From positions 1 to 38,089 of the forward strand of contig NZ_BMIQ01000014.1 of the NCBI RefSeq assembly GCF_014642635.1: a stretch of 38,089 bases of DNA, given 5' to 3'. A program made the translations under genes and the position numbers. The stretch is from Aureimonas endophytica. GTDB lineage: Bacteria > Pseudomonadota > Alphaproteobacteria > Rhizobiales > Rhizobiaceae. Within the stretch, counting starts at the first letter, position 1. Each line of letters starts with the position of its first letter. The notes under the pieces are model-generated. The model saw only the letters and a list, made by a program, of their open reading frames with translations. It was not told where the DNA came from and did not search any database. Shown here piece by piece: positions 1 to 6,064 of the stretch.

Positions 1-196
1 GGACCCGACCCTTGCCGTCGCGCCAGCGGCCGAGCTCCTCGTCGAACCAGCGCCCGTCGGACAGCGCGCAGACCATGCGGCCATGCGGCCGCCCGCACTG
101 CTCGCAGCGGCCCTTGGCGCGGCGGAAGCGGATCGAATGCGAGAGCTCGGCCCAGTCCAGCGGGTAGAAGCCGCGCAGCTCCGGCTTGATCGGCAT
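1..196 (-). CDS. HNH-like zinc-motif protein, N-terminal part (cut by window edge)
   Basis: The minus strand reads from ATG at 194-196 to the window edge without a stop, giving 65 codons beginning MPIKPELRGFYPLDWAELS. A CEQCGRPHG stretch around residue 36 provides a CxxC-type metal-binding half-site. Short plasmid and phage proteins with this N-terminus are usually annotated as HNH endonuclease-like; that assignment is from memory of the family and the catalytic HNH part lies outside the window. It sits downstream of vapC (281-670) in the same orientation, 84 bp away. A broken second copy of the same N-terminus lies at about 1085-1200, again downstream of a vapBC pair, so the gene seems to travel with these modules. 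Confidence 0.55.
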   Translation of the reverse strand, partial: MPIKPELRGFYPLDWAELSHSIRFRRAKGRCEQCGRPHGRMVCALSDGRWFDEELGRWRDGKGRV

Positions 197-280
197 GGCC
201 CTACCGCCCCCCGCCGTCATCAAGACCGATCGCCCGGCGCCGGTCGCCCCTCATGCGCAGGATCAGGGCTTCCATCCTCA

Positions 281-670
281 TCACCGCAGCAGCTCCACCC
301 GAACGTTCACGGCCTCGGCGACGCGCAGCCACGCCTTATCCGCCGTCACGGCGGGGCAGCCCTGCGATTTCGCCAAGGCCAGACAGAAGCGGTCGCCAAG
401 AGACAGACCTGCGGTTTCGCCGAGCTTGCGCATCATGCCCGCCTCGAAGGCGAGGGCCCGGTCGACAGGCACGAGCACCAGGGGCAGGGCCTCCAGCATC
501 GCCTGGATCTCATCCGCCGCATTGTCGAGGCGAGCATAGTGGGCGACGACCTCGGAATAGTTCACGGACGATATCAGCGCGCCGTTGAGACGCTCGGCGA
601 CGTAATCCGCACCAGGCTCGCCGCGAAGCATCGCGATCAGCGCCGAGGCATCGAGCACGACATCGCTCAT
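281..670 (-). CDS. vapC: VapC-type PIN-domain toxin (module 1)
   Basis: This 129-residue protein has the full PIN-domain layout. The first acidic residue is in VVLDASALIA near the N-terminus, a central NYSEVV motif carries the conserved glutamate, and the C-terminal half has LSLGDRFCLALA followed by TADKAW. VapC toxins of this family are Mg2+-dependent endoribonucleases that cut tRNA or other RNA when the antitoxin is lost. The start overlaps the stop of the upstream antitoxin by 4 bp (ATGA), so the pair is translationally coupled. A second, diverged vapBC pair lies 600 bp away (1258-1896). On a plasmid the likely role is post-segregational stabilisation. The RNA target cannot be read from sequence. 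Confidence 0.88.
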   Translation of the reverse strand: MSDVVLDASALIAMLRGEPGADYVAERLNGALISSVNYSEVVAHYARLDNAADEIQAMLEALPLVLVPVDRALAFEAGMMRKLGETAGLSLGDRFCLALAKSQGCPAVTADKAWLRVAEAVNVRVELLR

Positions 671-915
671 TCGGCGGCATCCTCCCGCCGTCGCTCAGCG
701 AGAAAATCGGCCACGGACGCGCCGTCCTTGCCATCGAGCATTTTCCTGCTGAGCGCCTGCGCCCTGGCTATCGCTTGAGAGACGGTGCGAAGGACGATCT
801 CGTCGCCACGGTCGTCGATGATGACCTCGCCGCCTTTACTCAGGCCAAGGCGCTTGCGGATCTCCGCAGGAAGCGAAAGGCGCCCGGTTGGCGTAATCTT
901 GACGCGGCTGAGCAT
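667..915 (-). CDS. vapB: VapB-type AbrB/SpoVT antitoxin (module 1)
   Basis: The protein is 82 residues when started at the ATG at 913-915. This start is preferred over upstream in-frame codons because a GAGG ribosome-binding sequence lies 7 bases before it and because it gives the same length as the second VapB in the window (82 residues). The N-terminal half (MLSRVKITPTGRLSLPAEIR) is a swapped-hairpin AbrB-like DNA-binding domain. The C-terminal half is helical and acidic/basic and should wrap the toxin. It overlaps vapC by 4 bp. An inverted repeat at 932-949, just upstream of the start, is a candidate autoregulatory operator. Confidence 0.82.
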   Translation of the reverse strand: MLSRVKITPTGRLSLPAEIRKRLGLSKGGEVIIDDRGDEIVLRTVSQAIARAQALSRKMLDGKDGASVADFLAERRREDAAE

Positions 916-931
916 GGGAAGCCTCACGGAA

Positions 932-949
932 TATGATGTCGCGATCATA
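932..949. promoter_or_regulatory. Candidate VapBC-1 operator (inverted repeat)
   Basis: TATGAT at 932-937 and ATCATA at 944-949 are perfect inverted repeats separated by GTCGCG. The site begins 17 bp upstream of the vapB start at 915, where an autoregulating VapB/VapC complex would be expected to bind. The operator candidate of the second module (1932-1954) has a similar TCGCG centre. The function is inferred from position and symmetry. Confidence 0.4.
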
Positions 950-1084
950 CCAAGCGGCGTCAAAATCAACAATGAGACGTAAACCTTCTAATTTGTCCAC
1001 TTTCGATGACCATGGCCTGAACATGCGAATGGGTTCAGAGGCGTCGATATGGCTCGATCACACGATCCTCGCAGATGTTGCCAA

Positions 1085-1200
1085 GTCTCGTTGAACGGCC
1101 GTAGCCGTTAGCGCGGCGGAAGCGGATCGGGCGCGACAGCTCGGCCCAATCATCCCAGTGGACTGAAGCCGCGCAGCTCAGGCTGGGTCGGCCCGATGGC
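1085..1200 (-). pseudogene. Broken second copy of the HNH-like protein N-terminus
   Basis: Read on the minus strand, this stretch matches the start of the intact gene at 1-196: PELRGF, then a one-base insertion that creates a stop, then DWAELSRPIRFRRANGYG in another frame. The corresponding residues in the intact copy are DWAELSHSIRFRRAKGRC. After that the similarity ends abruptly and the CxxC half-site is missing. The copy is therefore frameshifted and truncated. Its position downstream of vapC-2 mirrors that of the intact copy downstream of vapC-1. Confidence 0.6.
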
Positions 1201-1257
1201 GCGCTTCGAACCAAAGACACAGGGACTAAGCGACCGGCGAACGCGCGCCGATACCGG

Positions 1258-1644
1258 TCATCGAACGAGGGCGATCTCGACGCCGATATCGAGATCCTGC
1301 CAGGGCCGATTGGCGGTCAGTACGGCGCATTCCAGGTCGATGGCCGTGGCGAGACAGGCCAGATCGCCAAAGGACAGGCCCTTGGATTTCGTGGCAGGCC
1401 GGAGATTGCCGGCAATGCGCGCCTGGGCCGAAGTGAAGTCGACGATGGCCAGATGCAGCGGATCGAGCATCGCCTGCACCATTTCGGCGCTCGCGCCGAG
1501 ATCCCGCAACTTGGCGACTACCTCCGAAAAGTTCACCGACGAGATGACCGAGGCATCGAGCGCAGCATCGACCTGCTTGTGGCCGTGCTCGGCCTGCAGC
1601 AGGCAGAGAAGGGCGGAGGCATCCAAGGCGTAACGGATGGCCAC
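1258..1644 (-). CDS. vapC: VapC-type PIN-domain toxin (module 2)
   Basis: This 128-residue PIN-domain protein parallels the first VapC closely: YALDASALLCLL at the N-terminus, SSVNFSEVVAKL with the central glutamate, LSFGDLACLATA and LTANRPW toward the C-terminus. All expected acidic active-site positions are present, so it looks functional as an endoribonuclease toxin. It starts 3 bp downstream of the stop of its vapB. Its similarity in sequence and order to module 1 (281-915) suggests an old duplication of the whole unit followed by divergence, which would let the two modules avoid cross-neutralisation. Confidence 0.87.
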   Translation of the reverse strand: MAIRYALDASALLCLLQAEHGHKQVDAALDASVISSVNFSEVVAKLRDLGASAEMVQAMLDPLHLAIVDFTSAQARIAGNLRPATKSKGLSFGDLACLATAIDLECAVLTANRPWQDLDIGVEIALVR

Positions 1645-1647
1645 GCC

Positions 1648-1896
1648 CTATTCACGCTCCGCTTCGGCGCGCCGTTCGGCGATGAACTCGTCAACCACGG
1701 AGGTCCCCTCCGGTACAAGCTGCCGCATCAGACGTTGAGCATTGGCGATGGCCGACCGGCGGGAGCGGATGCGCAACTCGCCGCCGACATTCTCGACAAT
1801 GACGGTATCGCCGACATTCATCCCAAGATCGCGCCGAAAGGCAGCGGGGATGATGAGCTTGCCGCCTTCGATGATACGAACAGATTTCGATTCCAC
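1648..1896 (-). CDS. vapB: VapB-type AbrB/SpoVT antitoxin (module 2)
   Basis: An 82-residue protein starting at a GTG (1894-1896), with AGAGGG about 9 bases upstream. The first half (KSVRIIEGGKLIIPAAFRRD) is an AbrB/MazE-like swapped-hairpin DNA-binding domain and the charged C-terminal half is the presumed toxin-binding tail. It is the same length as the module 1 antitoxin and has a similar tail (the FIAERRAE here versus FLAERRRE there). An imperfect palindrome at 1932-1954 lies 36 bp upstream of the start and may be its operator. Confidence 0.82.
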   Translation of the reverse strand: MESKSVRIIEGGKLIIPAAFRRDLGMNVGDTVIVENVGGELRIRSRRSAIANAQRLMRQLVPEGTSVVDEFIAERRAEAERE

Positions 1897-1931
1897 GACC
1901 TGAGCCCTCTGAAAGACCTTTGTGGAAATAA

Positions 1932-1954
1932 ATACCGAAATCGCGTTTTGGTAT
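1932..1954. promoter_or_regulatory. Candidate VapBC-2 operator (imperfect palindrome)
   Basis: ATACCGAAA at 1932-1940 and TTTTGGTAT at 1946-1954 are inverted repeats matching at 8 of 9 positions around a TCGCG centre. The site lies between the divergent vapB-2 and resolvase genes, 36 bp from the vapB-2 start. Binding by the VapBC complex is an inference. Confidence 0.4.
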
Positions 1955-1996
1955 CAAATGAGGGATAGCTGTCGTAGGGGTGCTTCTAAATTATGA

Positions 1997-2016
1997 CATC
2001 AAACGGCCGTTTGATG
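1997..2016. promoter_or_regulatory. Perfect 20-bp palindrome upstream of the resolvase
   Basis: CATCAAACGG is followed directly by its exact reverse complement, giving 10-bp arms with no spacer. The region 1997-2152 also holds a partly repeated segment near 2099-2142 (CGCGTGTTTTCGAGCG, then CGCGTATTCCGCGAGCG). Small serine resolvases usually act at a res site of repeated inverted subsites next to their own gene, so this whole interval is a candidate res/operator region. No exact match to a described res site was recognised. Confidence 0.4.
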
Positions 2017-2152
2017 ATCGAACTCGGTTTGACTGCTCGCTCCCAGGGTAAATGGCTAGAAAATCCGTTCCATCTGCAGTATACGATAAAGCCATGCCGC
2101 CGCGTGTTTTCGAGCGAATGCCGGCGCGTATTCCGCGAGCGGGGAGCACCCT

Positions 2153-2770
2153 ATGCTGATCGGCTATATGCGTGTCTCGAAGGCCGACGGCTCGCAGACG
2201 CTCGACCCGCAACGCGATGCGTTGCTCGCCGCCGGTGTCGCCCCTGACCGCCTCTACCAGGACCTCGCCTCGGGGCGCCTCGATGCCCGGCCGGGACTGA
2301 CCGCCTGCCTGAAGGCGCTCCAGCCCGGAAATACGCTCGTCGTCTGGAAGCTCGACAGGCTGGGGCGCGACCTGAAGCATCTCGTCACCACGGTCGATGA
2401 CCTCCGCGCCCGCGACATCGGCTTCAAGGTCCTGAGCGGAGCGGGGGCGCAGATCGACACCACCACCGCCAACGGCCGCCTGTTCTTCGGCGTCTTCGCC
2501 GCTTTCGCCGAATTCGAGCGAGAACTGATCGCAGAGCGCACCAAGGCCGGTCTTGCCGCGGCGCGGGCGCGGGGTCGCAAGGGCGGGCGCCCGCGTAAGA
2601 TGGACAAGACGACGCTGCGGGCCGTCCAGACCATGCTGCGCGACACCGACGAGACGGCTCAATCCATCGCCAAGCGCTTCGGCATCGCGACGCCGACGCT
2701 CTATCTCTACCTCAACGGCGACGGCTCGCTGAAGGAGCCCGGCGCCAAACTCCTCGGGTTGGCGACCTGA
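2153..2770 (+). CDS. Serine recombinase of the resolvase/invertase family
   Basis: This 205-residue protein is a typical small serine recombinase. The nucleophile is Ser9 in YMRVSK; the conserved arginines follow in WKLDRLGRDL (Arg69 and Arg72), and FERELIAERT marks the start of the long E helix. Residues about 145-190 form the C-terminal helix-turn-helix (GRPRKM, then QSIAKRFGIATPTLYLYL). Such enzymes resolve plasmid multimers or transposition cointegrates, or invert DNA. No Tn3-type transposase is in the window, so multimer resolution of this plasmid is the simplest role. It is divergent from vapB-2; the intervening 256 bp contain palindromic sequence that could be its res site. Confidence 0.9.
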   Translation: MLIGYMRVSKADGSQTLDPQRDALLAAGVAPDRLYQDLASGRLDARPGLTACLKALQPGNTLVVWKLDRLGRDLKHLVTTVDDLRARDIGFKVLSGAGAQIDTTTANGRLFFGVFAAFAEFERELIAERTKAGLAAARARGRKGGRPRKMDKTTLRAVQTMLRDTDETAQSIAKRFGIATPTLYLYLNGDGSLKEPGAKLLGLAT

Positions 2771-2785
2771 ACGAGACGCGGCGCC

Positions 2786-2915
2786 GAGCTGATGCCCGGC
2801 ATCCAAGTTCGTTTTTGGGGCGGGCGATATCGGCCGCTTCTTTCAGGATCTCGATCTCCATCGTCCGGTGTCCGGAGAGGCGCAGGATCGCAAACCCGAA
2901 ACATGTCGACCACAT
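2786..2915 (-). pseudogene. Relic of an IS3-type transposase OrfA (C-terminal end)
   Basis: On the minus strand the reading frame includes RLSGHRTMEIEILKEAADIA followed by RPKNE. This resembles the leucine-rich end of IS3-family OrfA proteins, where RKTMEVEILKEALDLARxKK-like sequence precedes the frameshift into OrfB. No OrfB, terminal repeats or intact start are present. The rest of the 2771-3142 gap shows nothing recognisable apart from a weak stem-loop near 3052-3071. The assignment rests on one short motif. Confidence 0.35.
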
Positions 2916-3142
2916 TCTTGCGCGCGTGGACGGTGGCAGGGCGGCCGCCCAGCATCCGCATCACCTCAAGGTTCGTCTGGATTGATCGTAGGATCGCTCC
3001 GAGCTTGCCCAAAGGCGTCGGCTCGTGATGAAAATCCTACTACCAAAAATTGCCCGGCTTCTCTAAGGCGGGTGGCAGTGTCTAGATCCGTTAGCGCGGA
3101 GGCAGACTCGATCGCCTCAAATCGAAGAGGAAGGACGCATCG

Positions 3143-3400
3143 GTGCCGCCGAAATCCTCGACAGCCTATGTCCTGGAGCACCACATACGTCGCGCGGCGG
3201 CCGGTGAGTCCGGACGCATGTTTTACCTTCACGAAGAGCACATGCAGGTCATCCGCCGGTTCCAAGTCGAACGCGGCCTGCCGAACCTGCACAGCGCTCT
3301 TCAGGGCTTGATCGATCAGTTCCGTTTCGATCAATTCACCCAGGGAAGCGACGATGTCGCGCCCCGACCCCACAACCGCAAACCGAGAGACGGCGCATAA
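3143..3400 (+). CDS. Small ribbon-helix-helix-like protein
   Basis: An 85-residue ORF starting at GTG, with AAGAGGAAGGA about 8 bases upstream. Residues about 24-60 (SGRMFYLHEEHMQVIRRF and on through GLPNLHSALQGLID) fit a short beta strand followed by two helices separated by a GLPN turn, the pattern of CopG/Arc-type ribbon-helix-helix DNA-binding proteins. The tail is basic and polar. It lies upstream of a helix-turn-helix gene in the plasmid's replication/transfer region, which would suit a copy-number or transcriptional regulator. No specific family was recognised, and the fold is inferred from the residue pattern. Confidence 0.5.
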   Translation: MPPKSSTAYVLEHHIRRAAAGESGRMFYLHEEHMQVIRRFQVERGLPNLHSALQGLIDQFRFDQFTQGSDDVAPRPHNRKPRDGA

Positions 3401-3581
3401 GAAAAAGCCCCACCGCGAGGTCATCGCGACAGGGCCGGTAGAAGCAAAAAGTTCAGCAAAACGACTTCTACCGACCCCGGCCATCATAGTCAACGAAAAA
3501 TGCGATGAACTCGCCACGGGAATCCTGTGCCGTCTGCGCAAGGAGACCGATCCGTGGCAGACCCATATCGCGCGCCCATAG
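3354..3581 (+). CDS. Hypothetical 75-residue ORF (doubtful)
   Basis: An ATG ORF with a GGAAGCG element close upstream; it overlaps the end of the RHH-like gene by 47 bp and the start of the HTH gene by 28 bp. The product is polar and basic and has no recognised domain. A large inverted repeat (3433-3476) lies inside it, which suggests the interval may mainly be a structured leader for the HTH gene rather than protein-coding. If translated, it could serve as a leader peptide that couples translation into the next gene. Confidence 0.25.
   Translation: MSRPDPTTANRETAHKKKPHREVIATGPVEAKSSAKRLLPTPAIIVNEKCDELATGILCRLRKETDPWQTHIARP
3433..3476. promoter_or_regulatory. Large hairpin in the leader of the HTH gene
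   Basis: Arms GGCCGGTAGAAG (3433-3444) and CTTCTACCGACC (3465-3476) pair at 11 of 12 positions around a 20-base A-rich loop (3445-3464). It ends 77 bp before the GTG start of the HTH protein. Possible roles are an attenuator, an antisense-RNA target for copy control, or a protein-binding site; sequence alone does not distinguish them. Confidence 0.5.
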
Positions 3582-4408
3582 CAGCGCGCGCGTCAGCGCT
3601 CGCCCGTAGTCCGGACGAGCCGAAGACGCACGACCTGTTCGCCGCCGAGGCGCGACAGAACGAGGTCCCGCATCCCGATTTCCAGGCCCGCCTCGCCATC
3701 TGGCGCGACCAGAAAGCCGGCGCGATCTCCCTCGCCGAGGCCAGCCGCAGGTCGGCCGCCATCGGCGCGCCGCTCGTCGGCTCGACCCGGCTCGCAACAT
3801 CGTCCCCCAAGCTGCCGGGCGCGCCCCGCGCGGCCAAGGTGGCGCGTCCGCGCCACACCCGGCCGCAGCCCAATGACAGCCGGCAATACGCCGCGCCGAT
3901 GGCGACGACCGCCGCGCGCGACGATCGCCTGACGCCCAACGCCAAGGCCTTCCTCCAGGTGCTCCGCGCCCGCTGCGGCAAGGGCCGCGAGACCACCATC
4001 ACCAAAGGCACGGCGGCGAACATCATGGCGCGCTCGACGCGTACCATCCGGCGCTATCTCGAGGATCTCATCCGGCACGGCTATATCGAGACGCAGATCC
4101 GCACCAACAGGAACGGCATGCATCTCGGCCTCCTCGTCACGCTGACCGATCTCGCCTTCCCGTTCTACGAGACGGCCCGAGGCCTCGCCCGCTGGCTGGC
4201 GGAGACGCCGGGCGCGCTGCTGCGCTCCTTCGAAAGCGTCGTCTCGAGAGTTCAGGGGGTGACACTTCTGTCACCCAAAAACCAAACCCAAACATCCTCT
4301 CTTCAGGCAGGAGCGGACACGTCCCGCTTCGCGGGTCGTGATAGGCTTTTGAGAAAGAGAAGGTGGCGAATTCCGACCGTTCAGAAGCTGATCGGCCCGT
4401 CTCGATAG
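3554..4408 (+). CDS. Helix-turn-helix plasmid protein (putative replication or transfer regulator)
   Basis: A 284-residue protein starting at GTG 3554, chosen because a perfect AAGGAG lies 8 bases upstream; other in-frame starts lack this. Residues about 120-205 form a winged-helix domain: RLTPNAKAFLQVLRARCGKG, then an ITKGTAANIMARSTRTIRRY recognition segment and a LEDLIRHGYIETQ wing. This resembles HTH_36-type domains in plasmid replication and regulatory proteins. The N-terminal 110 residues are proline/alanine-rich and probably disordered. The coding sequence contains a perfect hairpin at 4257-4276 (VTLLSP). It is convergent with the coupling-protein fragment. A replication-initiator role is plausible from its plasmid setting but is not proved by any motif. 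Confidence 0.65.
   Translation: MADPYRAPIAARASALARSPDEPKTHDLFAAEARQNEVPHPDFQARLAIWRDQKAGAISLAEASRRSAAIGAPLVGSTRLATSSPKLPGAPRAAKVARPRHTRPQPNDSRQYAAPMATTAARDDRLTPNAKAFLQVLRARCGKGRETTITKGTAANIMARSTRTIRRYLEDLIRHGYIETQIRTNRNGMHLGLLVTLTDLAFPFYETARGLARWLAETPGALLRSFESVVSRVQGVTLLSPKNQTQTSSLQAGADTSRFAGRDRLLRKRRWRIPTVQKLIGPSR
4257..4276. promoter_or_regulatory. Perfect 8-bp inverted repeat inside the HTH gene
   Basis: GGGTGACA (4257-4264) and TGTCACCC (4269-4276) are exact inverted repeats around CTTC. The repeat falls in the coding region just after the winged-helix part of the protein. It could be a binding site for the encoded protein or a stable mRNA hairpin. Confidence 0.45.
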
Positions 4409-4466
4409 CTCCTCATTCCGCCTCCGGCGCGCGCTGAAACGCGAGCGGAGGGCCTAGCATGCAATC

Positions 4467-4491
4467 GCGCATCGAAGCGGCTTCGATGCGC
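4467..4491. terminator. Strong hairpin between convergent genes
   Basis: GCGCATCGAAG (4467-4477) pairs perfectly with CTTCGATGCGC (4481-4491) across a 3-base CGG loop. It lies between the stop of the HTH gene at 4408 and the end of the minus-strand coupling-protein fragment at 4505, so a bidirectional terminator is the natural reading. There is no T-run after either arm, so it is not a canonical intrinsic terminator. Confidence 0.45.
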
Positions 4492-4504
4492 TGCCTGCGC
4501 ACGC

Positions 4505-5120
4505 CTATCGCTCGTATCCAGCAGGCTCGCCTTGTGCCCATTCCGGCACCTCGGTCCAGGGCGGCGGACCCTCCTGGTCCTCTTTCGGCTGGGCACTTGC
4601 CTTTGCCTTCCTCGGCTCGTCTAGCCGGCTTAGTTTCGGCAGCCGCCCGATCTCGTCGAGGATCAACCACACCCTTCGCTTCGGGTCGAAATCGGTCGAA
4701 CGGCCGAGCACAAGGGTCTTCGGATAGGTCTTCCCGAACATGAACTGGCGCATCGAAATCGTCGGGCGCTTCTCGTAACTCGGCCAGGCGATCGCGAGGA
4801 GGCGCAGCGCGCTAAGGGCGGTCTGGACGTTGCAGCTGTTCGCGCCCCCGAGCCGCTTCTCGACGGCGTTGAAACTGATCGCCGTCGGATAGTAGAGCCG
4901 GGCGTCCTTGACGATCTCGTCCACCAGCGCCAGCACCGCTTCGAAGAGCTCGGCCCAGGTCCATTTGTACCGCTTCGTGCGGTGCAGCTTGATGATCATC
5001 AGCGCGATGATGTTCTGCGCCGCCGGCACGAAATATTCGTGCTCGCCCTGCGCGATCGTCAGGGCTGAGGCCTCGCCGGTGACGTCCTTCGCGATGTCCC
5101 GAGATCCACGATTGCGCGTC
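4505..5120 (-). pseudogene. Decayed type IV coupling protein (TraD/VirD4-like) fragment
   Basis: An open frame from about 5120 to 4505 carries EHEYFVPAAQNIIALMI near its start and RRVWLILDEIGRLPKLSRL near its end. The latter matches the Walker B region of TraD/VirD4-type coupling ATPases, which pump DNA into the conjugative channel. No Walker A sequence is present upstream, the distance between the two recognisable parts is short, and the frame ends about 45 residues after Walker B without the usual C-terminal half. It is therefore probably internally deleted and truncated. Its place on the far side of oriT from traA, and pointing away from it, is where coupling genes sit on Ti-type plasmids. 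The best single ATG-like start is GTG at 5029, but reading frame similarity continues upstream. Confidence 0.5.
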
Positions 5121-5970
5121 GCTTGGCTCGATCGGAACCGGCCTGTCTTCCCGCGACCGGGGCGACGGCGCGCAGGGCGGCATCAGCGCATAGGTCGTGG
5201 TCTTGAAGCCGTAGGCGATGATCCGATCGCCGCGCTTGGAGGCCGGCGGGATCGGTCGAAATCTGCACGGCGACCCTGCACACGGACGTCAACTGCGCAG
5301 GGACGTGCCTCTTCGATCGCACCCCGTTTGCTTCGCTTCAAAGGACTCGGATCTGGTCACGAGCCTCCCCGACGGCGATCGCCCATACCAGCGATAGCAG
5401 GGCTTCGTTCGTTCCGATGTTCGAGCACGGCAGGGTGCCGTCTGGCGCCCTCAGTCAGGTCCGCCTTTCGATCCTGGGCCGCACCAGATGGCGACGGTGC
5501 CGAGGCTCCTGCAAGGGCTCGCCGTGGTCGCTATGATCCCAGGATCGGGAAGCCTATCGCTATGCTGAACTGAACGCGTTCCTGATCGCGGGATCGGCTC
5601 CAATCGCTTTCCCTGAGGCGTCGGATACCGCAACCGCCGCCGACGTCGCTGGCGAGCAAGGCCGACGGAAAGGGGCGCGGCCCTTCTCCTCTTCCTTCGG
5701 TCGGCGACCGACCCGGAGCCCCTCGACACCACCCCGTGCTCGGCCCGGCGCCGCGCCTCGCCGGGCGCCGCCGGCGTCGTCCGTTCCCCGCCCTTCGGCG
5801 GAAGAACGGCGGCCCGCTCCCCGTCGTCGCGGGCGCGCCCGGACGCGAGGCTCGCGCCTCCCGGCGCCGCGTCCCCCGGCCTCGGTCCTTGCCGGCCGCC
5901 ATCGCGCAGCGCGCGATCCGGCTCCGTCTGGACCGCGCAGCGGTCGGCCCGAGCCTCTCTTGGCCGTCGG
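5121..5970. other. Long interval without a convincing gene
   Basis: Open frames exist on both strands here but their products are Arg/Ala/Gly/Pro-rich and low in complexity, as expected from very GC-rich non-coding DNA. The part at 5640-5940 is especially GC-rich. A short hydrophobic stretch on the minus strand near 5350-5415 (ALLSLVWAIAV) could be a remnant of the coupling protein's N-terminal membrane segment, but this is too short to support. Confidence 0.4.
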
Positions 5971-6010
5971 TCCAAGAGCGCACTTATACGTTGCTTGCCG
6001 CAACGTGGCC
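5971..6010 (-). other. oriT: Origin of transfer (Q-type oriT, nic on minus strand)
   Basis: The minus strand contains TATAAGTGCGCTCTTGG (complement of 5971-5987), very close to the RSF1010/Ti-type nic core TAAGTGCGCCCT. It is directly preceded by an exact inverted repeat: ACGTTGC (5988-5994) and GCAACGT (6000-6006) around a 5-base loop. This hairpin-plus-nic arrangement is the standard recognition site of MobQ-family relaxases. By analogy with RSF1010 the nick would fall between 5978 and 5979 on the minus strand. The relaxase gene traA starts 55 bp away on the plus strand, which is the expected arrangement on Ti-like plasmids. Confidence 0.8.
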
Positions 6011-6064
6011 GGCTAAGGATCTCCGCAGCGCCATCGGCGCGTGTGCAGGCGTTCGGCTCTCCCC

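Noticed and set aside
5531-5983. Possible traC/traD genes on the minus strand left of oriT
   Set aside because: Position would fit Ti-type plasmids, but the translations are low-complexity Arg/Gly/Pro-rich and show none of the TraC or TraD sequence I would expect.
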